Origin: VFKU01 sp964411925
Lineage (GTDB): Bacteria; Hydrogenedentota; Hydrogenedentia; Hydrogenedentales; GCA-2746185
Length of the DNA stretch: 23,903 nucleotides
Direction: 5' to 3'
Assembly (NCBI GenBank): GCA_964411925.1
Contig: CAYPNI010000065.1
Span: 1-23,903, forward strand
Of this stretch, positions 1 to 5,773 are shown in pieces (position 1 is the first letter of the stretch; the number at the start of each line of letters is the position of its first letter). The notes under the pieces were generated by a model. It was not told where the DNA came from. It saw only the letters and a program-made list of their open reading frames with translations, and made no database searches. The position numbers were made by a program, and so were the translations under genes.

Positions 1-98
1 TCAACCAGCAGTGGGACCGCACGTACGTCACGGTGATCACGGACTTCGCGATCATTTACGACCGTGCGCGCGTGGTCGTCCGCAGCGACTGGACCTAA
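1..98 (+). CDS. C-terminal fragment of unidentified protein
   Basis: An open frame enters from the left edge and ends at the TAA at 96-98, giving 31 residues that begin NQQWDRTYVTVITDFAIIYD. The alternating hydrophobic pattern suggests beta strands. I do not recognise the family from so short a piece. Its orientation and its place directly before tail-like genes make a phage structural protein plausible, but that is inference from context only. Confidence 0.45.
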   Translation, partial: NQQWDRTYVTVITDFAIIYDRARVVVRSDWT

Positions 99-133
99 TC
101 GACCCCCTCGCTGAACGCGAGTCCCTCGCCCCG

Positions 134-164
134 GGCGGGGCGGCCCACCTCCGGCCGCCCCGCC
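134..164. other. 12-bp perfect GC-rich stem-loop
   Basis: GGCGGGGCGGCC at 134-145 and GGCCGCCCCGCC at 153-164 are perfect reverse complements around a 7-nt loop. The structure lies 35 nt after the stop of the first gene. No run of T follows on the + strand, so it is not a classical intrinsic terminator. It could stabilise or end the upstream transcript. A 10-nt direct repeat AGTCCCTCGC occurs at 120-129 and again at 209-218, on either side of the hairpin. Confidence 0.6.
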
Positions 165-273
165 ATCCAAGGGCGTGTGGCCGGTCTAAGCGGGGTTCGG
201 CGCAGGCCAGTCCCTCGCGCGAAGTCACAGGCTAAAACAAACCACGCTTAAGCCTGCCACGTACAAACCGGTG

Positions 274-300
274 GTCATCCTGAGCGAAGCCGAAAAATCT
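274..300. repeat. Possible copy of a dispersed intergenic repeat
   Basis: The sequence GTCATCCTGAGCGAAGCC (274-291) followed by GAAAAATCT resembles a short intergenic sequence I remember as recurring in many unrelated bacterial genomes, where the usual continuation is close to GAAGGATCT. Only one copy is in the window, so repetitiveness cannot be shown here. The rest of the 99-352 gap holds the hairpin at 134-164, a weak AGGCT/AGCCT inverted pair near 229-255 and the ribosome binding site of the next gene. I see no gene in it. Confidence 0.35.
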
Positions 301-352
301 TTCGCGGCAACGCTCCGAACGCGAGATCGGGAAGACTTACGAGGAGCAATCC

Positions 353-769
353 ATGCCCATCTTCACGAACGAGGCCAACGTCCGCGAGAAGTTCCAGCTT
401 ACGGACACGACGCTCATCCCGTCGGCACTCGTCACGCGCAACGTGGACGACGCGCACACGATCCTGCTGCGCTTTCTCGATCCGGCGCATGACGTGCCCA
501 CGCCGGACGACGCGCTGGTTCTCGGCGAGACCTTGCTTGCCGGCGCGTACCTCATGCGATCGCTCGCGTCCGCGGCGGCGTTCTCGCGCAAAGACATCGC
601 CATCGGCGGGCAACGCATTCAGCCTGCGCGGCGCGTCGAGGCGCTCACCGAACTGGCCGACGAAGCCGAGCAGGAAGCCTGGCAGACGCTCGAACCGTTC
701 CTCGCGCTGCGCCCCGCGGACAAGCTCGCCGCGGCGACGGATTCGCAGCCCATCGTCGAAGAGATTTGA
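353..769 (+). CDS. Small phage structural-like protein, possible head-tail adaptor
   Basis: This is a 138-residue protein of mostly helical appearance with no signal peptide or membrane segment. The start is supported by GAGGAG about 7 nt upstream of the ATG at 353. The N-terminal stretch (residues 1-42, FTNEANVREKFQL then DDAHTILLRFL) followed by helices, ending in an acidic tail, resembles gp6-type head-tail connector proteins, but no diagnostic motif is present. The gene lies before the Dit-like and hub-like genes on the same strand, which supports a virion or tail-particle role. The family call is tentative; the gene itself looks real because the alternative frames are worse and the spacing and RBS are good. 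Confidence 0.6.
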   Translation: MPIFTNEANVREKFQLTDTTLIPSALVTRNVDDAHTILLRFLDPAHDVPTPDDALVLGETLLAGAYLMRSLASAAAFSRKDIAIGGQRIQPARRVEALTELADEAEQEAWQTLEPFLALRPADKLAAATDSQPIVEEI

Positions 770-783
770 ATCAGGGGTGGCAG

Positions 784-818
784 GTTCAAGCGCGGTTTGT
801 TTGAGCCTGTTCCCGACC
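784..818. other. Inverted repeat in the gap before the Dit-like gene
   Basis: Within the 61-nt gap, AGGTTCAA near the left side can pair with TTGAGCCT about 11 nt further on, giving an 8-bp stem with one G-T pair. It ends just before the GGAG that serves the next start. It has no terminator character and may be chance. Confidence 0.3.
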
Positions 819-830
819 CGGAGCATCAAA

Positions 831-1517
831 ATGACCATTTTGCTGGGAAGCGTAACGCTCGACGAGGCCAACACCGCCGTCAAGGAAAAGCTCGAAGAAG
901 TCGGCGGCCGCAACGAGCGCCGCATCACGATTTCCGGGCTTGTCACCGGTCTGAACACAGCTGCGGCCATCGAAGCGCGTCTCGACGAGATTCTCGACGC
1001 GGCCTCGCTCGCGGATTACTCGGCCGGGCTTGTGCTGCGTACGGGACGCCGCCTGTGGGCGCGGCGCGAGTCGTATCGCCGTGAACTCCGCGCGGACGAA
1101 CTGGTCGGCGCGTTCACACTCGAACTTGCTGCGCGCGACGCCTTCGAGGAATCGGCCGACATTACGGTCCTCAATTGGACCATCGCGGCGTCCGGCGCAA
1201 CGCTGAACGCGTCGTCCGCCGGTACGCTGTACGCCAGGCCGGCCATTGCGCTCACCGCGTCGGGCACGTTGATCGACCCGGCGATCAGCGACGGCGAACG
1301 CACGATGGCGTTTTCGGGCACAGTCGGCGACGGCGACGTGCTTCTGCTCGACTCAGCCTCTGGAATCGTCACGCTGGACGGCGAAGACGTCACGCCGTAC
1401 ACGGCGGGCGAGTTTCCGCGCATCCCTGATGACGGCGCCACGTTGACGTACACCGATGCCTTTGGAAGCTCGCACACGGCCGCCGCGACCGTCGCCTTTC
1501 GCGACCGTTGGTGGTGA
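831..1517 (+). CDS. Distal tail (Dit)-like phage protein
   Basis: This 228-residue protein starts at the ATG at 831, preceded by GGAG at 821-824. An upstream extension of the same frame to 489 overlaps the previous gene and is rejected. Residues 1-115 look alpha/beta. Residues 116-228 look like the C-terminal galectin-like domain of siphovirus tail components: a hydrophobic strand pattern, NASSAGTLYARPAIALTASG (126-145), IDPAIS (148-153), a hairpin reading GDVLLLDSASGIVTLDGEDV and a terminal strand ending in FRDRWW. In that family the N-x-G...P-x-I...G layout is typical. Dit rings connect the tail tube to the hub, and the next gene is hub-like, which fits. Fold-level resemblance is moderate and specific identity is not proven. 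Confidence 0.6.
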   Translation: MTILLGSVTLDEANTAVKEKLEEVGGRNERRITISGLVTGLNTAAAIEARLDEILDAASLADYSAGLVLRTGRRLWARRESYRRELRADELVGAFTLELAARDAFEESADITVLNWTIAASGATLNASSAGTLYARPAIALTASGTLIDPAISDGERTMAFSGTVGDGDVLLLDSASGIVTLDGEDVTPYTAGEFPRIPDDGATLTYTDAFGSSHTAAATVAFRDRWW

Positions 1518-1523
1518 TGGGAG

Positions 1524-1535
1524 GGTCGCGCGACC
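1524..1535. other. 12-nt perfect palindrome between tail genes
   Basis: GGTCGCGCGACC at 1524-1535 is self-complementary and lies 7 nt after the stop of the Dit-like gene. It is followed by GCCG/CGGC pairing near 1543-1556. There is no T tract. It is one of a series of structured gaps in the tail cluster. Confidence 0.4.
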
Positions 1536-1572
1536 GCAGCGTCGCCGTCCCGGCGGCTAACCGAGAACAACG

Positions 1573-3312
1573 ATGAACTACGAAATCCAGATCTACGACA
1601 CCGGCAACCGCCGAATCGCCCGCTACACGGATGTCCCACTGCTGCGCGCGCGGCGTACCGCGCCCGGCCAGGCTGACGAAATACGCGGCATTCTCCCGGG
1701 ACACGTAACCGACCTCGGCCATGGTTACCGCGTCCGCGTGCTGATTGACGGCGAACTCTTCGCGGAAGGCGAGGTGTCGCGCGTCCGGCCCCAATGGAGC
1801 GACACCCGCAAGCTCATCCTGGATCGTTTCGTCTATTTCCACGAAGTCATCGAGTTCGAGGCAGAACGACCCGCGCACGACGGTAATTCGAACGTGTCCA
1901 GGGCGTTCATCAATCGGTCGGTGCATGAAATCGTCAAGCTGGCGATCAACTCCGCGCACGGCACCGTGCACTATCTGGTCGATCACGACGCGTATCCCGA
2001 CGGCGCGCAGCGCGAGCACGCCAAATTCGATGCGCGTCGGTCCCCGGCCAACGAGCTGGGCATCGGCGGGATCTCGCAGGGCCAGTGGGTCGGAGCCGCG
2101 CGTATCGACGCGACGGCCGCGTACGCGAAAGACGGCGACACCATCGCGGGACTCGTCGTGGATGGAATCGCATGGCCCGATCTGCGCCTGATGCTCATCG
2201 ACTGCGAGGAAACGTCGCGCAACAGTCACGCGATCAGCCGCCATGGCGAGGTCGCGGACTGGACGGACGACCAATACGACGCCAGCGGCTACAAGCTCAA
2301 GGCCGACCGGGCGACCGCGTTTCTGCAGGGCCTGCTCGATACCAAGGGCATCGACTACATCGAGCTGAATCCGCACAAGGACGCCTCCGGCGCGTTCGAC
2401 GATCGCATCGACGCGTTTGGGCGCTATCTCGGGTTTGCTTACGGCGGCGGCGAATGCTTCAACGCGGCGATGGTCGAGCAGGGCCACGCCGACGTATATC
2501 TCTACGACGACGGCAAGTTCCACGTGCCCGAGATGGAACTGAAGGACTATTTCTCCTACATCGGACCCAACGTGAACAGCATCGAGCCGGCCTCGGAGTT
2601 TCTCGGCCATTACGATGTCACCGCGGGCGTGTTCGAGGTGTTGACCGCCGCCGCGTATGCCGCGCGCGGCTACGTGTGGTCGATCGACGCGGAATCCGCG
2701 GTGACATTTCGCGCCGCCGCGCGGCCCGATCGCGTCGTGTTTTTCGATCGCCTCGAGCACGCCCTGGCGCTCGGCTCGGATTTCGGCACCGTGACGAATG
2801 CACTGGTGGTCACGGGTAACCCGGCGTTACCTATTATTGAAAAGCTTTATACCGACGGCGCGAGTATTGACGAATACGGATTCAAACTCAGGTTCCTGGA
2901 TTACTTCTCCATCACGAGCATCGAGGACGCCGACAAACTCGCCGCGGGCCTGATGGACGACATCGCCTACCCCGCGCCGAACGGCGAGATCGTTTTCCTG
3001 AACGGCCGCGCGAACCTTCGCGTCGGCGACATTCTCGAATTTCGCGGTGAAGAATTGCGCCGCCTCGATCGCGAGGTTTCCGGCGAATGGAACGGCTCGT
3101 TTGTAGGACGTCTCGTGGGCCGAGTCGCGTCCGTCGAGCACGAGTTTCGCGGCCGGCTCGTCGTCACCACCGCGCGGCTTACGTCGCCGCTGCGCTCCGT
3201 CGAAGATCCGGTCGCCTTTATTGTCCGCAGCCAGCCCGACGCGAAATCGTTGTTCCAGTTCCGACTCGACGACGCGAACGTGGGCACGGATCTCGGCTAC
3301 CACCTTGATTGA
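1573..3312 (+). CDS. Tail-hub-like protein with embedded SNase-like nuclease domain
   Basis: This is a 579-residue protein. Residues about 1-100 and 335-560 look like the beta-rich halves of a tail hub (gp27/Tal N-terminal type), including GYVWSIDAESAVTFR at 366-380 and FGTVTNALVVTG at 404-415. Residues about 180-315 instead match staphylococcal nuclease: DGDT (187-190), LRLMLID-CEET (204-214), FGRYLGFAY (282-290), then the terminal pattern ending in NAAMVEQGHADVYLY. Counterparts of the S. aureus catalytic Arg35, Glu43 and Arg87 are R205, E213 and R284. Calcium-ligand counterparts D189 (Asp21) and D210 (Asp40) are present, and Thr41 is replaced by C211. The domain could therefore be an active Ca-dependent nuclease carried at the tail tip. 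The ATG has only a weak RBS. There is no frameshift: the frame runs continuously from hub through nuclease to hub. The SNase call is firm and the hub call moderate. Confidence 0.75.
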   Translation: MNYEIQIYDTGNRRIARYTDVPLLRARRTAPGQADEIRGILPGHVTDLGHGYRVRVLIDGELFAEGEVSRVRPQWSDTRKLILDRFVYFHEVIEFEAERPAHDGNSNVSRAFINRSVHEIVKLAINSAHGTVHYLVDHDAYPDGAQREHAKFDARRSPANELGIGGISQGQWVGAARIDATAAYAKDGDTIAGLVVDGIAWPDLRLMLIDCEETSRNSHAISRHGEVADWTDDQYDASGYKLKADRATAFLQGLLDTKGIDYIELNPHKDASGAFDDRIDAFGRYLGFAYGGGECFNAAMVEQGHADVYLYDDGKFHVPEMELKDYFSYIGPNVNSIEPASEFLGHYDVTAGVFEVLTAAAYAARGYVWSIDAESAVTFRAAARPDRVVFFDRLEHALALGSDFGTVTNALVVTGNPALPIIEKLYTDGASIDEYGFKLRFLDYFSITSIEDADKLAAGLMDDIAYPAPNGEIVFLNGRANLRVGDILEFRGEELRRLDREVSGEWNGSFVGRLVGRVASVEHEFRGRLVVTTARLTSPLRSVEDPVAFIVRSQPDAKSLFQFRLDDANVGTDLGYHLD

Positions 3313-3324
3313 ACCACGACAAAA

Positions 3325-3346
3325 CCGGGCGGGCAGGCTCGCCCGG
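3325..3346. other. 7-bp GC stem-loop between tail genes
   Basis: CCGGGCG at 3325-3331 pairs with CGCCCGG at 3340-3346 around an 8-nt loop. It follows the hub gene stop by 12 nt. It is followed by GCGAATGAAACC and not by a T run, so termination is doubtful. A role in mRNA stability or processing is possible. Confidence 0.45.
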
Positions 3347-3377
3347 CGAATGAAACCAGTGACTGAGGAGCACACGC

Positions 3378-3899
3378 ATGGCAATCAAAGGCCTGTCCTA
3401 CCCGAAGACAACCTGGGCGTTCGAAGAGCGGCCCGTCAGTTCATCCAAACTCAATCTCTGGGACGATCGCGTCGAAGCGGCGTTTGAGTTGATCCAATTG
3501 CTCATCGCAAAGACGTGGGGCGGTGGCGCCGGGGTGCTCCGAGGCGTGACGACGAACGACCTCGCGGTGAAGGCGACCAGCCCCGTCGGACTCGGCGTCG
3601 AAGTGCGCGCGGGTTACGCGATGATCAGTAACAACGTCTATAAACTCGCGGCGACCACGCAAACGCCGGTGATCGCGGCGCCGAACGTGAACCCGCGCAA
3701 GGACCTCGTCCAGGCGCGCCTCGGCACGTGGGACATCAGCGTCAAGACGGGTAACGAAGCGGCGTCCCCCGTCGCGCCACTGCCGGACACGGATGCCATC
3801 GCCCTGGCCGAGGTATATCTGCGCGTTGGCATGACGAGCATCAAAGACACCAACGATGGCACAAACGGATACATCATCGATGTCCGCAGCTTTCTCTAG
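3378..3899 (+). CDS. Small baseplate/receptor-binding-like tail protein
   Basis: This 173-residue protein starts at an ATG preceded by GAGGAG, in a context very similar to that of the gene at 353. The N-terminal third (residues 22-47) is helical. Residues 60-173 are beta-rich: VEVRAGYAMISNNVYKLAAT (75-94), DLVQARLGTWDISVKTGNEA (109-128), then LPDTDAIALAEVYLRVGMTS (135-154). The D-L-V/I...G...V..G.......P.P..AI.LAEV..R.G.T.I layout is common in N-terminal segments of tail fibre and upper-baseplate proteins, which describe appearance at position zero of a host-facing appendage. The protein is short for a complete receptor-binding protein and lacks a recognisable carbohydrate-binding head. The role is inferred from this pattern and from position. 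Confidence 0.6.
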   Translation: MAIKGLSYPKTTWAFEERPVSSSKLNLWDDRVEAAFELIQLLIAKTWGGGAGVLRGVTTNDLAVKATSPVGLGVEVRAGYAMISNNVYKLAATTQTPVIAAPNVNPRKDLVQARLGTWDISVKTGNEAASPVAPLPDTDAIALAEVYLRVGMTSIKDTNDGTNGYIIDVRSFL

Positions 3900-4350
3900 C
3901 CGCCGGAACGACGTTCGGTTGCTCTGCGACCTCGACGGTGAACCGGTTGCCCATTTCCGCCTCCGCGAATTCGCGAACGCGGACGGCCTCGCGATGGTGC
4001 ATCCGGACCTCCTGCTTGCGCTGGAGCGCGTCCGCCGCGATCTGAACGCCATGGCGGGCGAGACCGTATGGGTCATCGTGACGGACGCGGTGCGCACGCA
4101 AACCGATCTCGAACGTCTCGCGGCGCGGCTCGGCTGGGCGGACGGAGGCGGCGCCGTCTCGCGCAATTCGATGCATCTCGCGAAGTTTGGCGGGATCGCG
4201 GTCGACATCATCGGCGTCGTTGCCGACAGCCGGCATCGCGTGCCTCAGTCCACGCTCGGCGAGATCTGCCGCCGCTATTTCGACTTTGTCAAGGACGACT
4301 ACGCCGATGGCCACGTCCACGCCGACCTGCGCAACCATCTCCCGTCGTAG
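3856..4350 (+). CDS. M15-like zinc peptidase, probable endolysin
   Basis: This 164-residue protein has the Zn-site pattern of peptidase family M15 (D-Ala-D-Ala carboxypeptidase/L-Ala-D-Glu endopeptidase type). SMHLAKFGGIAVD (105-117) gives H107 and D117 as ligands, and GHVHADLR (152-159) supplies the third histidine, probably H155. VTDAVRTQTDLERLA (75-89) stands where the family has its T-S-G-Y-R segment. There is no signal peptide or membrane segment, as in many phage endolysins. The ATG at 3856 overlaps the preceding gene by 44 nt; an ATG at 3880 (overlap 20 nt) is an equally possible start and would remove eight poorly conserved residues. No holin gene is visible next to it. It closes the tail cluster and converges on the DinB-like operon. 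Confidence 0.75.
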   Translation: MAQTDTSSMSAAFSSRRNDVRLLCDLDGEPVAHFRLREFANADGLAMVHPDLLLALERVRRDLNAMAGETVWVIVTDAVRTQTDLERLAARLGWADGGGAVSRNSMHLAKFGGIAVDIIGVVADSRHRVPQSTLGEICRRYFDFVKDDYADGHVHADLRNHLPS

Positions 4351-4352
4351 CA

Positions 4353-4367
4353 CCGCCGTCCGGGCGG
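4353..4367. other. Short hairpin between convergent genes
   Basis: CCGCC (4353-4357) and GGCGG (4363-4367) form a 5-bp stem around a 5-nt loop in the 46-nt gap between the M15 gene and the converging DinB-like gene. There is no T run on either side, so it is at best a weak bidirectional stop. Confidence 0.25.
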
Positions 4368-4396
4368 CAACCCCGGAGCGTTGAATCGCACAGGGT

Positions 4397-4972
4397 TCAA
4401 ACCGATTCCACTTCAGTACCGTACGGGGCATCGAGCGCGTTCGCCTCGAGGATATCGCGAATGATCCTGAGATGATGCGCTGTGTGAATCGGGATGAACC
4501 GCAACCAGTGCACGGAGGTGAACGGTCCCAGGATCGGGTGCGGGTGCGTCGCGCTGCTCCGGGCCAGCGCCGCGGTATCGATCGCGACCGCGTCCCACCG
4601 GGCCTTCGTCGATGCGAGGAGATCGCGCGTCGCAATGCGGTCCGGCGTGCCCAGCGGCACGACTTCCTTCGGTGCCTGGCCGCTGCCGCGCGGGAAGTGG
4701 CCCTGCTCGAGGACGCGCATCGCATACGGATGCGTCGGCGCGAGCCCCGCGCCCAACTCGGGATCCCGAAGCATGTTTTCAATCGCGCCGGCGATCAGTT
4801 CCAGTTCCAGACCGACGTGGTGCACCTGCTGTGCGACGCCCCAGCCCGAAACGGCCGGCGCCGTCGCCGCAAATCGCGTCTCATCTTCGCAAAGGGCGAA
4901 CAACGCGCCCCATTGCCGGCCGATGGCCGCGAGGTTCCTGTCGATATCGAACGCAACTGCTGCAGCGCTCAT
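4397..4972 (-). CDS. DinB-superfamily (DUF1569-like) protein, downstream copy
   Basis: This 191-residue protein forms a four-helix-bundle type of the DinB/YfiT superfamily. Candidate metal ligands are H52 (in QQVHHVGLELE) and H163 and H167 (in PIHTAHHLRIIRD), the usual H...HxxxH arrangement. The start is preceded by AGGA on the minus strand. It lies 29 nt downstream of a paralogue in the same direction; shared blocks include NLA.I..QW, PRG.G and the H-x-A-H-H region. Members of the superfamily include bacillithiol or mycothiol-dependent transferases and metal-dependent hydrolases, but the substrate of this subfamily is unknown to me. It could be cytoplasmic stress or detoxification-related; that is inference. 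Confidence 0.8.
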   Translation of the reverse strand: MSAAAVAFDIDRNLAAIGRQWGALFALCEDETRFAATAPAVSGWGVAQQVHHVGLELELIAGAIENMLRDPELGAGLAPTHPYAMRVLEQGHFPRGSGQAPKEVVPLGTPDRIATRDLLASTKARWDAVAIDTAALARSSATHPHPILGPFTSVHWLRFIPIHTAHHLRIIRDILEANALDAPYGTEVESV

Positions 4973-5001
4973 CGTCCGGCGTCCTGGGTGGAAGAATGCT
5001 T

Positions 5002-5571
5002 TCAGTTGGGAGATTCGACCGAGTCGTCAAACGGGACCGTCTGGCCCGCCGCCACGAGGACGTCGCGGACAATCTTGAAATGGTGCGCGGAATGCACCGT
5101 CATGAACCGGATCCACTGCGGGCTCGTGAAATTACCCAATGCGAAGTGCGCGAACGTGGCCGGACAGTTCCCGATTTCGTCGCGCTTTGCTTCCAGTCCG
5201 CGCCAAAGCGTTGCGGCGGAGTCCACCATCGCGCGCGTCTCCGCGCGGCCGGGGGCCGCTTCGGGGATGAGGAACTCAGCCGCCTTGCCCATGCCGCGGG
5301 GGATATTCGCGCTTTCCAACATCGGCTTCGCGAATTCGTATTTCGGCCCGAGGCCGACGTCCCGTGTTGGATTGGCCAGCATCATTTCGATTACGCCGAC
5401 GATTCGGTTCAAGGCGATCGCGCAATGCTTCACATGCTGCCCGACGTTCCAGGCGGAAACCGGTTCCGCCTTCGCGCGAAACACCGCCTCATCGTCGCAC
5501 AACGCGCGAAACCCCGCCCACTGCAGTTCGATCGACGCCAGGTTTCGCGCCACGTCCCATGGATCGTTCAT
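5002..5571 (-). CDS. DinB-superfamily (DUF1569-like) protein, upstream copy
   Basis: This is a 189-residue protein when started at the ATG complementary to 5569-5571, which has AGAGGA about 9 nt upstream. A longer frame to 5739 adds 56 proline/arginine-rich residues and is rejected. Predicted ligands are H49 (QHVKHCAIAL) and H160 and H164 (FMTVHSAHHFKIVRD). It is paralogous over its full length to the next gene downstream, including PRGMGKA and the C-terminal VPFDDSVES. The two probably arose by tandem duplication and are probably cotranscribed from the promoter proposed at 5597-5625. Substrate is unknown. Confidence 0.8.
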   Translation of the reverse strand: MNDPWDVARNLASIELQWAGFRALCDDEAVFRAKAEPVSAWNVGQHVKHCAIALNRIVGVIEMMLANPTRDVGLGPKYEFAKPMLESANIPRGMGKAAEFLIPEAAPGRAETRAMVDSAATLWRGLEAKRDEIGNCPATFAHFALGNFTSPQWIRFMTVHSAHHFKIVRDVLVAAGQTVPFDDSVESPN

Positions 5572-5596
5572 CGGCGTGGTTCCTCTGTCCGGAGGC

Positions 5597-5625
5597 ATTG
5601 TTTCTCTCGGCGCACATGGGATCAA
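5597..5625 (-). promoter_or_regulatory. Possible sigma70-type promoter of the DinB-like pair
   Basis: On the minus strand TTGATC (complement of 5620-5625) and AACAAT (complement of 5597-5602) are separated by exactly 17 nt and each match four of six consensus positions. Transcription would start near 5590, leaving a short leader that contains the AGAGGA ribosome binding site of the gene starting at 5571. Confidence 0.35.
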
Positions 5626-5660
5626 CCCGCGTCGCGCCCCGCGGTTCCCGAACTCCGGCC

Positions 5661-5670
5661 GTGCTATCGT
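5661..5670 (+). promoter_or_regulatory. Possible extended -10 element for the polysaccharide operon
   Basis: TGCTATCGT (5662-5670) fits an extended -10 (TGnTATnnT) in the divergent gap between the DinB-like pair and the sugar operon. No convincing -35 lies at 16-18 nt. If used, the RNA would start near 5677, giving a leader of about 97 nt to the ATG at 5774 or only about 13 nt to the GTG at 5690. Confidence 0.3.
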
Positions 5671-5773
5671 AACCGCGGGGGTAACGCCGGTGGGGACCGT
5701 TGCGCTAATCATCGCGGCCTGGGGTGTGGGCGGCCTCATTCGCGATCGCCCCAGCGCGGGCGGTGTCTGTGAG

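Noticed and set aside
489..830. N-terminal extension of the Dit-like frame
   Set aside because: It overlaps the well-started gene at 353-769 and is Arg/Ser/Pro-rich; ATG 831 has a GGAG.
1390..2760. Long minus-strand open frame (456 codons) opposite the hub-like gene
   Set aside because: Its translation is rich in Arg/His/Val with no family-like motif, and it runs through the gap and two clear plus-strand genes. It is a typical GC-rich antisense shadow.
4353..4367. Hairpin as a bidirectional terminator
   Set aside because: The stem is only 5 bp and no T run lies on either strand.
4472..5773. N-terminal extension of the GT39-like frame
   Set aside because: It is antisense to both DinB-like genes and has no membrane or enzyme character until about 5690-5774.
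5690..5773. GTG 5690 as the start of the GT39-like gene
   Set aside because: It is possible and would add a short hydrophobic stretch, but the leader after the proposed promoter would be very short; ATG 5774 was kept as the conservative choice.
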